Notes under the pieces: generated by a model
What the model was told of the DNA's origin: nothing
The model's input: only the letters and a program-made list of their open reading frames with translations
The model's database searches: none
DNA from: Calliphora vicina
Taxonomy: Eukaryota > Arthropoda > Insecta > Diptera > Calliphoridae
DNA: 64,000 bases
Direction of reading: 5' to 3'
NCBI RefSeq assembly: GCF_958450345.1
Contig: NC_088784.1
Location: 82,113,747-82,177,746, forward strand
Position numbers and translations under genes: made by a program
Part shown: piece after piece, positions 24,820 through 36,228 of the stretch
How the letters are laid out: every line of letters starts with the position of its first letter
Position numbering within the stretch: the stretch's first letter is position 1

Positions 24820-25427
24820 ATGGATCTTACTAAACGTCCTTATAAGAAAAATATCAATTTGGAGCAAAGATCTGATGAACAATTTCTGGAGCTGATTGAT
24901 TCTGTATACAGCACAGAAGAAGGTATTGATATCGATGATAGTGTTGCTGATTTCACTTATGTTTCAAAGACGAAACACCATCTCCGAAAATTCATGACCG
25001 ATAAGCCGCATAAAAGGCTTGGTGAACAACAATCAAAGGTTTCTCGGTATGATAGAAAGCAGAAGAAATTAATTTTCGAGATTAAAATGATCGCATGGTT
25101 TTAGTAGATCTCATGGATGGTCTCCAGGGTCGATACCATATTTGATCTTAGACTCGCAATATTATGATTAGGTTATTCTACCATTTTATGGACATGGTCC
25201 CCACAAATGCATTCAAATGTCTGCACAACAATGCTTCCAACAATGTGTCCGTTTCTGATGTTCGGTTCGATGCCGACGATCATTTTCTTGTTTGGGTGGA
25301 GGCAGAAGGCAAAAAAAAGTGCAAACATTATAAGAAATGTAAAACTCAAGTAGTTTGTTCCAAATTCTGCCTGGCTTTATGCGGTCAATTCGATCAAAAT
25401 TGTTTTTGGAACTACCAATATCGATAA
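24820..25427 (+). pseudogene. piggyBac transposase pseudogene with internal deletions
   Basis: A natural start is the ATG at 24820 (MDLTKRPYKKNINLEQRSDE); an upstream in-frame ATG at 24748 adds a non-homologous hydrophobic stretch. Order of recognisable pieces: acidic N-terminus (EEGIDIDDSVADFTYVS); a jump to FMTDKPHKR, from the catalytic region; a jump to SRYDRKQKKLIFE; a stop near 25104; then DLMDGLQGRYHI, RLFYHFMDMVPTNAF, and the C-terminal cysteine-rich finger (CKHYKKCKTQVVCSKFCLAL, then NCF). The length of ~200 codons against roughly 550-600 for the family shows large internal losses. It is independent of the element at 22705. Confidence 0.88.
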
Positions 25428-27143
25428 CATATATAATTCTGTAAATGAGTATTTTAATTGTTTCGAATATGTTATATTGTCGAATAACTGGACTTTGGAC
25501 GATTTTATTTTGTATCGGTTAAATGGTTTTTATAATTAAGATTTTTTTTTAATTTTTTATCGATAAATAACATATTTTCGTATCGAAAATCTTTCTTCAG
25601 GCCTATTAAAACATTTTGTAAAAACTAACAAAGCATGAAAATACCATTAACTGTGAAGTTTATACAAATATAAAAAACAATTCATATTATTGCAGTACAA
25701 TCTAAATAAGGACTTATATTGTTTTTGCCTTGAAATTTATTTTTGAAAATAATGTGTAAATTCTATTTACTATTTTTTATCTTTTATAATATTAAATTTA
25801 AAGAATAATAAAAAAGGTGTTATTAAGAAATATATGTACAATTCACTCGTACTGTCTTATTATTCTAAATAAATAAATATTTATTCAATTTGATTGCATC
25901 GTTAAAAAAGCTATAAGTCATACAGATATCTTATATTTTACCTCCGGTTATGCATTTATAAATGCTTCCATACATACTACATACTATACATTAGACTGAT
26001 ACAGAAAATAGATTTAATATGTTTGACATTAACTTCAACTAGAATTGTTTGTGTTTTTTTGAATTATTAAAAAACGTATAGCCAAAAAATGTTAGGATAA
26101 TTGGATAACACTTACCCCTGTGTGAAATTTATATATTATTTTATATTTTTATGAAAAATCACAGATTCATAAATGAAGTTTTTGATAGATCCAGTAGCAC
26201 TCTAATATATAAATATACTACTTATATATATGATGAAATTTATTTTATTTACAATATAAATAAAATATTTTTATAATATTATCCAAGCAAAAGAAGCTGT
26301 TATAAATATTAGGGATATTTAAATTTTGTAGGAGTAAAATTGTTCCGATACTGAAAGAATACAATGTCAAATTGCTTTGCTATCAACAATTTATAAACAT
26401 TTTGAAAAATTACTTCATGAACAGTGGTCGATGTATTTTGACGCTAATTTTTTCCTGAGATTTTTTGCTACAAACTTAGATTTTTGTGAATTTGTTTGTC
26501 TTCTTTCACTTAATATAGCATACCCGTAATATTTGTTCAACTAATGTTGAATTTTTTCTAAGATTTTAAAAAAAAATCTTTGATTTTTCGTAGAATAAAG
26601 TAAATAAAACGGAAATGTAAAAATGAATATGCATAACAAATTATATTTAAGCAAGTACATATTTTACATTTGTATAAATATTTAATATCTACAAAAAAAT
26701 CTCAAATATTGAGAGGTAAAGCAAATCCAAGTTGCATTGTAACTTCAGGAATTGGAATTCTACAAATATAGACACATTGTTTAAATCTTAGAACACAATA
26801 TTTATTAAAATTTCGGAATAAATGTAAGCAATAAAATTTAGATTTCTTTGTATTGGCTAAAGTTGAGATATATGCTGAAGGGCAATATAAAAGGGTGCAT
26901 TGCCGAAATACTTTTTTTGATTTGAATACAACATTTCTTTCATATGAACTAGAATAGTTTTCTAAATTCGTTTATATTGTTATATATGCTTGAATTAATC
27001 GTTAAATTGGCTTGTTAGTGTCAGTTAAATGCAATCAAATGCAAGGGTTTATAAATACATTTATTTGTTATGCTGAAAGTTTCTTTGATCAGAAAAGCAA
27101 AATAATTTAATAAATAAAATCCGTTTAAAACTATATGTACATA
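25428..27143. other. very AT-rich stretch without recognised features
   Basis: No ORF, terminal repeat or known family seen. Poly-A, poly-T and TATA tracts are common. It could be ordinary intergenic sequence. Confidence 0.5.
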
Positions 27144-27168
27144 CGAGGGCGGATCAATAAGTCTGTTT
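27144..27168 (-). repeat. mariner-type terminal inverted repeat
   Basis: ACGAGGGCGGATCAATAAGT is a terminus typical of mellifera-group mariners (reads outward on the minus strand). A related inner motif, AAAGTCCGTGACTTTTTGAA, lies at 27574-27593 next to the mariner pseudogene. The ~400 bp in between have no features and may be an insertion near the mariner end. Confidence 0.55.
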
Positions 27169-27609
27169 ACGCCAAAAACAACACTTAGCGATTTTCCTCA
27201 GTTCCCTGCAATTCCTATTTTTCCTTAATATATATAAATGCAGAATGCTATGTGTTGTAGTATACTTCCAATTGTCATTAGTACTAAATCAATCGTAAAG
27301 TGTCATAAATACTTCTTTTTGCGAGAGATACAAATCTAACTCTAACTTGTTCACATCGCTGTATTACTCCTACTTCTTCTACTTGGTAAGAATCCATCCT
27401 TCAAGCAATTGAATAAATAATTCGAAAATATCCTAATTATTTTGTTTTATTTATTTCTATTTTCCATATTCATTTGTCCAATTGTTCTGAGTAGCAAAAT
27501 CTAAACAATTTTGTTTCGGCTCTCTTCCAATTATCCAGCCTTTCCCCCTTCACCCAGCTTTTCAGCTCAACAAAGTCCGTGACTTTTTGAATGAAACACA
27601 GTTTTTTTT

Positions 27610-28545
27610 TTGCAAAACAAAAATTTATTTTTCAATAAAACTCCTTTTAACTCAATGCACTTCTCCAGTTTTTGTATCCCTTCCAAAAAAATATGATTTT
27701 TCGATGTCCTTAAAATGGACATTTGTCCGTCAATAATTTCATCTTGCTGAATCTCTTTCCACTGAGCCATTTCTTTAGGTTTGGAAATAGGAAGTAGTCA
27801 CTAGGTGCTAAATCCGGAGAATATGGGGGATGAGGTACCAATTCGTAGCCCAATTCATAGAGTTTTACCATTGAGACTGCATATGTGTGCACCCGTGCAT
27901 TATCAAAAACTTATTCAAAAGCGGCTCCCATCTTGCAGACAACTTTCTTAACCCTTTCACGACCTTAAGGCTATTTGGATAAAAATCGCCAAAAAAACAT
28001 ATTTTGAAATTAAAACAAAAAAAAATTTTAATGGATTTACTGGAATTTTGGTCGTAAAGTGCAAATTTTCGTTCCACATCCTCTTGTTTATTGACTATAT
28101 ATCAATGCAAGCAAAATGAATAATGATTTTGTAACTTTTTGTAACAAAAATGCACTTACCAGGACGAATACATATCGAAATTTAAAATTTAAAAACTCAA
28201 TTTTACACTTAAAAACATTTTTGCACAATTCCAAAACTGTCAATTTTCAAAGACAATAAAAACTAAATGCTATAACCGAACTTGATTTAATCTAAACACA
28301 TTAATAAGATACACTTTTACGAACTAATTAAAATTAAAATGGCACCCATTATTTTTTGTTGTTGTTTAGTTATTCAATATTTTCGTTTTGGGACACCGGT
28401 GTTCCCGTGGTCGTCAAAGGGTTATACCCAGCTGATCATTTGAAATCGAAACCCCACTGCTATATGAAATGCCTATGGCATCAACAATCTCAAGCACTTT
28501 TACTCTTTGGTCGGCCAACACCATATCGTGGATTTTTTCGACATT
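27610..28545 (-). pseudogene. mariner transposase pseudogene B (mellifera-like), split
   Basis: Minus strand from 28545: VEKIHDMVLADQRVKVLEIV, then IGISYSSGVSI (the N-terminal HTH). A piggyBac-type MITE (27952-28421) interrupts. Then RKLSARWEPLL, and after an internal deletion the second catalytic block (FDNARVHT), VPHPPYSPDLAPSDYFLFPN with the third Asp, KKWLSGKRFS, and a C-terminal FLEGIQKLEKCIELKG. Frameshifts occur near 27930 and 27720. The first catalytic Asp block is deleted. The subfamily differs from pseudogene A; the LEGI.KLE...CIEL ending is the basis for the mellifera-like call. Confidence 0.87.
27952..28421. mobile_element. piggyBac-type MITE in mariner B
   Basis: The left end is TTAA then CCCTTTCACGACC. 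The right end, read inward, is CCCTTTGACGACC and is followed by TTAT, a one-base change from TTAA. Twelve of 13 terminal bases match. The 470 bp interior has no ORF of known type. The mariner reading resumes on either side, which confirms the boundaries. Confidence 0.85.
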
Positions 28546-28726
28546 TTGATTTCCCGAAAATCCCGAAATGGGTTGGGATTTCGGGATTCTTTATCAAACC
28601 GCGAACCCCGAGATTTTAAAAAATCAGTCACGATTGGTATCTCTAGTTGAGATATAAAACCACTACAGAACATGTCGCTTCATCTGTATTTATGGGTGGT
28701 GTAAATATTGTGGAAATTTACCATTG

Positions 28727-29060
28727 CACAATGGGGCAGAATTAACATTTTTTGGAAATAAATCTGGCATTTCTAAACGGCTGGTCCGATCGGGATAAAA
28801 TTTGACGTGGACTAAGGTAGCTAAGGAGTATTCGAGTTTAAGCTATTAAACTGGGCCCTAAAAATGATCCAGGGGCGGCGCTATGCGGGCTCAAAGTAGG
28901 GTACCTTTGACATGTAAAATTTTTAAACACATTCTATTTTTTTGTTTCCCATCCGATTTCAAAGATTTTTATACTTTTGGAAAACGCTAGGCCTTGAAAA
29001 CATGCTAGCGTGTGCTATTTATCTCTTCTAATTTTCGAGTTATAGGAATTTAAAAATTGA
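28727..29060 (+). repeat. Transib-like repeat body, 5-prime end CACAATG
   Basis: It starts CACAATGGGGCAGAATT and shares its body with the complete small element at 39095-39461: GGAAATAAATCTG, a block ending GGGGCGGC, and CAAAGTAGG, in the same order. A third relative is at 52126-52270. No right terminus was found, so the copy is either truncated or extends into the AT-rich sequence downstream. Confidence 0.6.
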
Positions 29061-29944
29061 AATTTTAAAATTAGGCCATACTTTGGCCCGCTATTTTAAA
29101 AATATAGAACGTAATTTTGGACCGAATGGACTCGATTTTTATTTGTTAGTTAGCCAACTAAATTGGCAATAATATCCAAAATATTTCAAAGCAATATCGA
29201 TTATGGGTATAACAATAAACGATTTTAAATTTAAATATTCAAAAATAGAAGATTTTTGCTGTTTTGTGCGCGAAAAGGTGACTTAACTCTTCTTTTATTA
29301 AAAAAAAAACTTTCTTTAAGAACATATAACAATTTTATATTTTTCTGTAACGTATCTTTACGGAGAACATTTTGTTATAAAAAATGTCCAATTTTTTGAC
29401 TATGTTGCCCCTACGTCCTTCGGAATTTGACCTATTTTTTTATTAAAATTTCAACTTTGGGCCACATGTTCTAAAATCCCAAAGCTGGGATCAGAAAACG
29501 GAAAGTGGCTTTGGAAACCTTGATGTGTTCCCTATTTATTGCCTAAGTATTTTCCCAGCCCCGAAGGAAATGTGGACCCTATAGGCAAAATTGTAAAAAA
29601 ATGTCATTAGTTTCGTTAATAAATAAAGATTTTATTACATATTCATTGTGTTTCTAAAACTAAAATTTATATCAAAATTTTAATAGGATTGCAGATATTA
29701 GGAACAATTTGATCCACATTTTCTCCGAGCTTTATTTTTTTGTTTAGATAAGTTAATTTTTGGTCTTACAAAAAAAATTTCAAGTCAATATCTCAATTAG
29801 ATTCAAAAATATGTCACTTTAAAACTCCGTCCTTCAAAAATATTGCACTCAAATCAAAAACAATGCTAAATTATTTGGGGAAGAATTCTTAAATCTTTAT
29901 TTCATCTGAACCGACCGAAAATGGAATTTAACTCTCATGTATAG
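29061..29944. other. repeat-like AT-rich sequence, no gene
   Basis: Wording such as CCATACTTTGGCCCGC and TTTGGGCCACATG suggests continuation of a non-coding repeat, possibly the longer internal part of the element starting at 28727. No protein match and no second terminus. Confidence 0.4.
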
Positions 29945-30112
29945 GCCGGTGCCTCAAAGTCTATTTTGGAGCTTCTCGACCACGCACAGGAGAGGGTGAA
30001 TTGGTGACAGTATGACATTGGCTTGGCTGCAGATACACCCAGAGTCTCTGGCGGAAATCGAACCCGCAACCCTCAGATTAATAGTCCAGCACACTATCGT
30101 CTAGTCTATCGC
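29945..30112 (-). repeat. tRNA-derived SINE
   Basis: On the minus strand the head reads TAGACTAGACGATAG (A-box-like), then a CTGGACTATTAATC segment resembling an anticodon arm, and GGGTTCGATTTCC (B box) about 35 bases later, matching tRNA spacing. It is followed by a non-tRNA body with GGTGTATCTGCAGCC and CACCCTCTCCTGTGC, ending near GGCACCGGCC. Pol III head plus unrelated tail is SINE structure. No poly-A tail or target duplication could be fixed. Confidence 0.65.
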
Positions 30113-31145
30113 GGAACAACTCTAGTGTGGCCATTATACCGCAGTTATTTTTGTATTCGTTTTCAATTTAGGAATGTTCAAATCGAATGTCCACCAACAC
30201 TACATTGTATAAGTAGTGGTCATTCCATGAGAACTATTCCAAAAACAAACAAAGGATTAATACCAAAAACTGTGGTGAAAAAGTTTAAAATTTATTGCAG
30301 AATAAATATCTCTAATTACTTTGACATAACATGTCAGTTAAAATTGGCTGCTATTCAAAACCGAAAACTTAGTAATTTTCTTAAATTACACCTGCGCTTT
30401 ATTACCATAAATAAAACAAATTAAACTCCTTAGAAAACTTTAGCATTACTTTCAAAATGTAATTTATTGAACACTAATACATTGATGCTCTAATCTGCTA
30501 AGTATTCAATTAAAAGTAATAACTCTTAGTTACAGTTTTACAGTCTCACAGTGACTCAAAATAGTTTTTCATTAAAAACTCTATAGATGGTAGAAATTCA
30601 TTAAGTTTTACAAGATAAGTACCTTCTATGTAAAACAGGTAATTAAATAAAATAACCAACAATTAAAACGAAGTTAAAAAAAACAAAAATTAAACTTAGA
30701 AATTTACAGAGAAATGGAGTAATGGTAAATAAGCTAAAAAGATGTAGGTATGAGCTATACTGGTAAAGCACTATAACAGGAAAAATAAATAAAAACTAAT
30801 TTAAATTCAAATCATTTAAAGACAATAGTTGTCAAATACATACTAGACAACTAAAAATGGGAAAAAGAAAAGAAATGACAAGTAAAATTGCATAATTATA
30901 TGTTTAACACATCGACACATGAGTTCTAGAAAAAAAACAGACAGAATAAAAGTATAAATGTTTAAAATACTATAATTAAGTTTTGGAATAAAGAAAATGA
31001 TATAAGCCAATCTCAAAATAAATTAATTCTTCAGATTTAAAGATATATGTATGGATATACTTTTCGATGTCATCTTCCACTACAACACAGATCCATTCTC
31101 CATGAAAAATACGTTCGCAGGAATATTAAGGTGGACCTTGTTTTT
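30113..31145. other. no feature recognised
   Basis: AT-rich single-copy-looking DNA. An open frame at 30023-30424 runs out of the SINE and is not convincing. Confidence 0.45.
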
Positions 31146-31858
31146 ATACCCTACACCACCATAGTGGGGAGGGTATAATGCGTTTGTGCAGATGTTTGTA
31201 ACGTCAAAAAATATTAGTCTAACACCCACCTTAAAGTATACCGATCGACTTAGAATCACTTTCTGATGTCCGTCCGTCCGTCTGGTCGGCTGGCTGGCTT
31301 TCCATGTAAACCATGAGCGCAGAGTACAGGTCGCAATTTTGAAGATATTTCGATAAAATTTGGTACATATTATTTTTTCGGCCCAAGGACCAAGCCTGTT
31401 GAAATCAGTCCATTATTTCACCTAGCCCCCATACAAATGTCCTTCCGAAATTGGACTTCATAAATGTTTAATTTATAAATGTATCTCCACAAATTACGCT
31501 CAAAATAAGTTTTATATATACAAAATTCATGTCACCAAATTTTGTTACGATCGGTCCATAATTAGTCATAGCTCCCATATAGACCCGCTTCCGAAAATCA
31601 CTTTAACGTGCATAAATCGCTTAAAAATTTTGATATACTCACAAAATTCAATGTACTTAACTCTAATATAGACAGAAATCACACGACCTAATTTCATGGT
31701 GATCGGTCCATAATTGGTCATAGCTCCCATATAAGCCCCACTTCCGAAAATCACTCAAAAATATAAATTATTGAAAATTTTAAAAGAAAATTGTTTTTGC
31801 TCTTTTACTTAGTGTAGGGTATTATATGATCGGGCTTGACCGACCATACTTTCTTACT
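31146..31858 (-). repeat. mini-me-like repeat family 2 (MM2), complete
   Basis: In plus coordinates it begins TATACCCTACACCACC and runs through ATAGTGGGGAGGGTATAATG, CCTTAAAGTATACCGATCG, the GTCC microsatellite at 31268-31283 and CATATAGACCCGCTTCC. It closes near GATCGGGCTTGACCGACC and TTTCTTACTT. Plan and end motifs parallel MM1 (microsatellite, core, subterminal GGGTATA, hairpin and ACAAGTA-type edge), but the sequence is a different family. Confidence 0.85.
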
Positions 31859-32029
31859 TTTTTTTTTGGAAATAATACGGTAGCTCGTGAACGATTAGAG
31901 ATTTCTTAACTTTACATAGTCAGATCTGAGTTGATTTATATTTACATGGGTTCGTAAAGGGACCTTCATCTTTAAATATAACAATGTGTGTTTGCGAAAG
32001 AAAACAAAGACATTTTTTATTCGCGTAAA

Positions 32030-32322
32030 TCAGGTCGAATTTGGCAAGGTTGGGTTATGTTGACTTTAAGGACCTCTTTGGTTTATAGCTTATTCTCATA
32101 GACTTGCGACTTAAGAAAACCCCACTAGATAACGTTTACCGGGGTCACTTCTCAGTGATCAGTTCACATCACATGATCATGCCGTCAAATCTTTCGCCCA
32201 GAATGTCTAATGTGCCATGAGCTGTATGGCATTTGGTGAGGTCCTGTTGAAACCACATGTCATTAATGTCCATATGATTTAATGCAGGCGATAATAAGTA
32301 GATATTTTCGGGATTCACGGCT
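32030..32322 (-). pseudogene. mariner-like (DD41D-type) transposase fragment
   Basis: Minus strand: NIYLLSPALN, MWFQQD with the catalytic Asp around 32255, CHTAHGTLDILGERFDG, then after frameshifts LVGF, LKSQVYENK and LKVNI to about 32030. The motif set parallels the element at 7188-8113 but the sequence is different. The N-terminal part is missing because the fragment abuts the Helitron helicase remnant at about 32325. No terminal repeats were found. Confidence 0.7.
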
Positions 32323-32324
32323 GG

Positions 32325-34072
32325 ATGCATGGGATGCACGGCTGACGTTGACCGTGGAATCATTGGCAATATTTGCCGAAAATCACTTGGCAACAGAATC
32401 ATCGAACTACCAAACCGGGTTTGATTTTTTCGTAAAACATATTGTCTAATGCCTACAAAGACCTTTTATGCGCCACCATACCAAAGGATTGGTTTGATTT
32501 GCTGCAAAACTTTGGCCATCACACTGTTCTTTAAAACCTTGATCTCGTTTTTTGAATGGACTGTATAAATTAGGGTATTCATTCAACTAATGATCGTTCG
32601 ATTAATCGAATAATTTCTTACGAATAATTATTCGAACAATTTAAAAATGGCCATTTTCGAATAACGAATAATTCGAACAATTTTATGTAGAATAATCGAA
32701 TAAAACGAATAAATGTTCATATATATTTAAATTTATTAAATTGCTCAAAATTTTTATGATTTCAAATTTAAATAATTTATTACTTATTCTCACAAAAATT
32801 GTACTGTTTCTGAAATTCGACAAATAACTAAAGACAAAGGGACTTTCGATCACTGTTTCGATGAGTGTTCCGATAGCTTCTTCTATAAATATATAAATAT
32901 TAGTGCAAGAAGTTACAATTCTAAAAACAAATCTTTCAAAATTTTTAACTTAGGACTTGAACTAATGGCAATAAAAGGTATGTGTTATTTAGCTGGCGAA
33001 ATATTAGAAGAATCGCAATTAATAATCAAAATGTTAACTTAGATTAGAGTGGTGTTGATTTTGAAACGGTCGTCGAAAGTGATATTGAGGATGACATTTA
33101 TAATGATTACATTGAAATAGATGAAGGCCATGATTTTAATTGTGTAATTCCCCAAGACCACTTTATTAAGCAAATACGTTGATAGAACTTGATGTATAAT
33201 ACAATTTGTTATAAATAATTTAGAAATAGTGAATAATTAATTTACTAAATAATTAGTTACTCAATTAAAACCACGAATTAATGAACGACATAAAAAAGGT
33301 CTTAATACGTTTATATTGCATTTCAATTCATGTACAACTATTTTTTAATTTTTAAAGCATAGCTTCAAAACAGAAACTAAAGGGTTTGCTAAACAATAGT
33401 TTTGTAGATTCGGAAGGGTATCTGATCAGAATATTTCTGTTGAAAATTTAATGATGGACTTTATTTTCGAATGTTTTTTAACATTATCAATACTTGAATT
33501 GTTAACTTTAACGTTATTTTTTGATTTTCTTTAACAATAAAATATTAAAAACCTACATCAAAACTTCATTCTTTACTTTTTAAAAAAAAATTTAATTATT
33601 CGAATAATTCGATTAATTTTAAACATGTGATCGAATTATTCGAACAAGTTAAAACCTCTTATTCGAATTATTCGTTTTATTCGAACAAAAGAAAAATCGA
33701 ATAATTCGAAAACCCTATTATAAATGCGACGTAAAGCGTCAGATAGAACTGGATTTCCTTGTTTCCGCCGTTGAAATTTCTTTGACGGTTGATTCCAAGT
33801 TGATTCCAATATCCTGGCATTTCGGAATATAGTAGCATTCGGGAAAATTCATCATTCCGACACATTTCAAAAAATCTGGTCAATCTTATAGATGGCGGTC
33901 GATAAACTCGTTGTAATACAATTTTCCAGATGTACGGCTAAATGAACAGTAGTTGGATATCTTTCATGAATGCCAATTAAAAAAATGCTCCAAATTGGTT
34001 TTGGAATTTTCCACGCAAACTCCAACCACAGCCATGTCACTGCCATTGGTCACATACTTCCAGATTTATGAG
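32325..34072 (-). pseudogene. Helitron RepHel (Rep/PIF1 helicase) pseudogene, interrupted
   Basis: Minus strand from 34072: a GSDMAVVGV block, then IHERYPTTVHLAVHLEN, both characteristic of the Helitron replication protein. RFFEMCRNDEFSRMLLYSEM follows at about 33883-33820, then QRRKQGNPV. After the hAT at 32571-33717 comes IYTVHSK, then, past a large deletion, VMAKVLQQ, a degraded MAHKRSL stretch, and the helicase motif LLPSDFRQILPMIPRSTS around 32400-32340. Helitrons transpose as rolling circles using Rep plus helicase. The Walker A region is lost and stops and frameshifts are frequent. It is possibly related to the source of the MM1/MM2 repeats, but no termini link them. Confidence 0.87.
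32571..33717. mobile_element. non-autonomous hAT in the Helitron gene
   Basis: Ends are TAGGGTATTC and ...AACCCTA (inverse TAGGGTTTTCGAAT). Flanks GTATAAAT (32563-32570) and TTATAAAT (33718-33725) form an 8-base duplication with one difference. Subterminal regions are dense in ATTCGAATAATTCG-type motifs. A short acidic frame at 33055-33183 (VVESDIEDDIYNDYIEI) is shared with the copy at 37332-40331 and may be a transposase scrap. Confidence 0.85.
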
Positions 34073-34119
34073 TGGTCATTGACAATTTTTCTTTAGCCAA
34101 ATCGTTTGGGCTTTCTGCG

Positions 34120-34292
34120 ATTTTAGATATAACGAAAAAAAAGTTGGCGTAAAAGTGGGCGTAGTCAACTCTTCTTTAAGGAAAAACTTAAATTGGATCC
34201 GTTTTCCAATTTTAGATAAATTGAAAAAAGTTGGCGTAAAAGTGGGCGTGGTCAATTTTTCTTTCCGTAAAAACCTAAATTGGATTATGACG
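34120..34292 (+). repeat. two ~90 bp tandem units
   Basis: AAAAAGTTGGCGTAAAAGTG occurs at 34137 and 34227, each time followed by GGCG, GTCAA, TTCTTT and AAACTTAAATTGGAT-like sequence. Two imperfect units; non-coding. Confidence 0.85.
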
Positions 34293-34342
34293 AACATTAA
34301 AAAAAATATTGTCCAAATCCGGGCTTTTTTCAACTGATGCAA

Positions 34343-34839
34343 TTACCAACGAACGACATTTGATTCTTATTTATACAAAAGATAGATTTTATCAGAAATG
34401 TAACTGATGTTGTTTAAAAATTTTTCGACTGAATGTAACATAAACCGGCAAATTTCAAAATAGCAGCCAAAACTCTATAACTTTTGACACAGGCGGAATT
34501 TTTTAATGCGGTTTGATAGGTGACTTGTTTGCCCTTATTTTGGTATATTAGGTTGTGGCGAAATGTAGTTATGATGTCTAGAAAAGTGATAGTTATTTTC
34601 GGAAGAATTATTAGCCATAATTTAAGTAAGAATTTTTTTTTTACAATTTTCATATGAAATTTATAACAAAAAATTGAGTATTTATTGTATAACATAAAAA
34701 CCTTTCTGAGTCCATACTTTTGTCGAATAATTACAAAAATTTCCAAAAAAATTTTGAATTTTTTTAGAAATATTTTATTTTCCAATAAAATTTAATAAAT
34801 AATGATAATAGTAGTAAAGAATTCTAATAATAACAAGTA
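34343..34839. other. no feature recognised
   Basis: AT-rich; the long minus frame at 34414-34785 has no family resemblance and unremarkable composition. Confidence 0.4.
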
Positions 34840-35366
34840 TGAAAGTAGGGTCCGTCAAGCCCGATTTCAATAATTTATTTTCGTGAAAGATTTTCGGAAG
34901 AGGGCCTTATATGGGAGCTATGACTAAGTATCTAGTGATTTATGTCTATATGGAAGTTATTTCTGTTGAATTTTATGTGTATACCAAAATTGTTAATAGA
35001 TTTATGCTCGTTAAAGTTATTTTCAGATGCGGGTCTTATATGGAAGCTATGACTAATTATGAACCGATCGTCATAAAATTAGGTGACATGACTTCTGTAT
35101 ATATAAAACTTATTTGGAAAGGAATTTTGTGTAGATACCTATATTAATTAAACATTTATGACGGATAAAGTGCAATTTCGGGAGGACTTTCATATGGAGA
35201 CTAGGTGAAATAATGGTCCGGTTTCAATAGGCTTCGTCGTTGGGCCGAAAAAATTTTATGTAGCAAATTTTATCGAAATATCTTCAATATTGCGACCTAT
35301 ACTTTATTCACAAGAATGCATTTATACTATACAACATATATGGTGGTATAGAGTATAAGTATCATA
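34840..35366 (+). repeat. MM2 copy lacking the microsatellite
   Basis: It begins ACAAGTATGAAAGTAGGGTC and GTCAAGCCCGATTTC, the counterpart of the closing hairpin of the copy at 31146-31858. It carries TATGGGAGCTATGACTAA twice in diverged form, then CTAGGTGAAATAATGG and ATCTTCAATATTGCGACC, and ends TATGGTGGTATAGAGTATAA. The GACG array and core are deleted. Confidence 0.85.
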
Positions 35367-36114
35367 CTTGAGTCAGAAAAATTGATCAAGCTCAAAAAGA
35401 GCAAAAAAGCGCAAAACGAATTAGGTATGTTATTAAAGGAGAGAGTACGTACTTTCAAATAATACTAGGCTTTTTACGAAATATTTGGAATTCCCTAAGG
35501 TTCTATTCCATCAAACCTTAAATTTATGTAAAATTTAACACATTTTTAAAAATAATATGGAAGCCATTTCAAAAGCGGTAGAAACATATATCTGCATTGG
35601 TATTAAAGATATGAAAGCATTTTAACAAAAACCGTTTACTTAATAAAAATCCCTTTTGCAAATAAAAAGTTATAAGCGATTGAATTTTTTAAATTTATTA
35701 GAAAATCCTACTTTTCAATCAGATAATAAAAAGGTGCATATTTAATCACCCTGTTTATAGGGAAAATATTTACATAGAGACCTGAATTTTTGGCTTCTGA
35801 TGTTCTCAGGTGTTTACTTTAATATGAGTATTTAAAATTAAAATTTAGCGGCAAAATAAAAAGAGACTTTTGACCGCTATTTCAAAATTAGCGTCGGCCA
35901 AAATAATGTTTAAGATATTTTCAAGTACTATATAAATATTAAATATCTTGACCGAGGTCACCAACTTTGGGGGTCGTCCACTAAATATAAATCTACTCAA
36001 AAGCTCTGACCTTGTGAAGTGTGGCAGTATATTTACGCAATTTTACCAAACGACTGGCCCAATCCTATTAAAACTGTTCTTGCGAAACATTATTTTGATA
36101 TTTCTAACCCCCAG
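35367..36114. other. no feature recognised
   Basis: Repeat-like non-coding sequence without termini I can identify. Confidence 0.4.
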
Positions 36115-36228
36115 TAACACGAAGTCTGGTTATGTTTTAACTAATAGTTATACTGACAGTTTTCATACAAAAATAATTTTAACCGACAATATAACTATTA
36201 GTTAAGGCATAACCAGACTTCGTGTTAA
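36115..36228. mobile_element. tiny TA-target palindromic MITE
   Basis: TAACACGAAGTCTGGTTATG at 36115 and its inverse ending at 36227-36228 give ~38 bp inverted arms (with CTAATAGTTATA further in) around a ~35 bp centre. With TA read as the target duplication the termini are ACACGAAGTCTGG, which suggests a Tc1/mariner-type MITE. A related half copy lies at 52318-52373. Confidence 0.8.

Noticed and set aside
30023..30424. 133-codon ORF
   Set aside because: It starts inside the antisense of a SINE and runs into AT-rich DNA with no conserved motif.
33677..33883. Independent small gene on the minus strand
   Set aside because: Its first part is a Helitron Rep motif and the rest reads out of frame into the hAT end.
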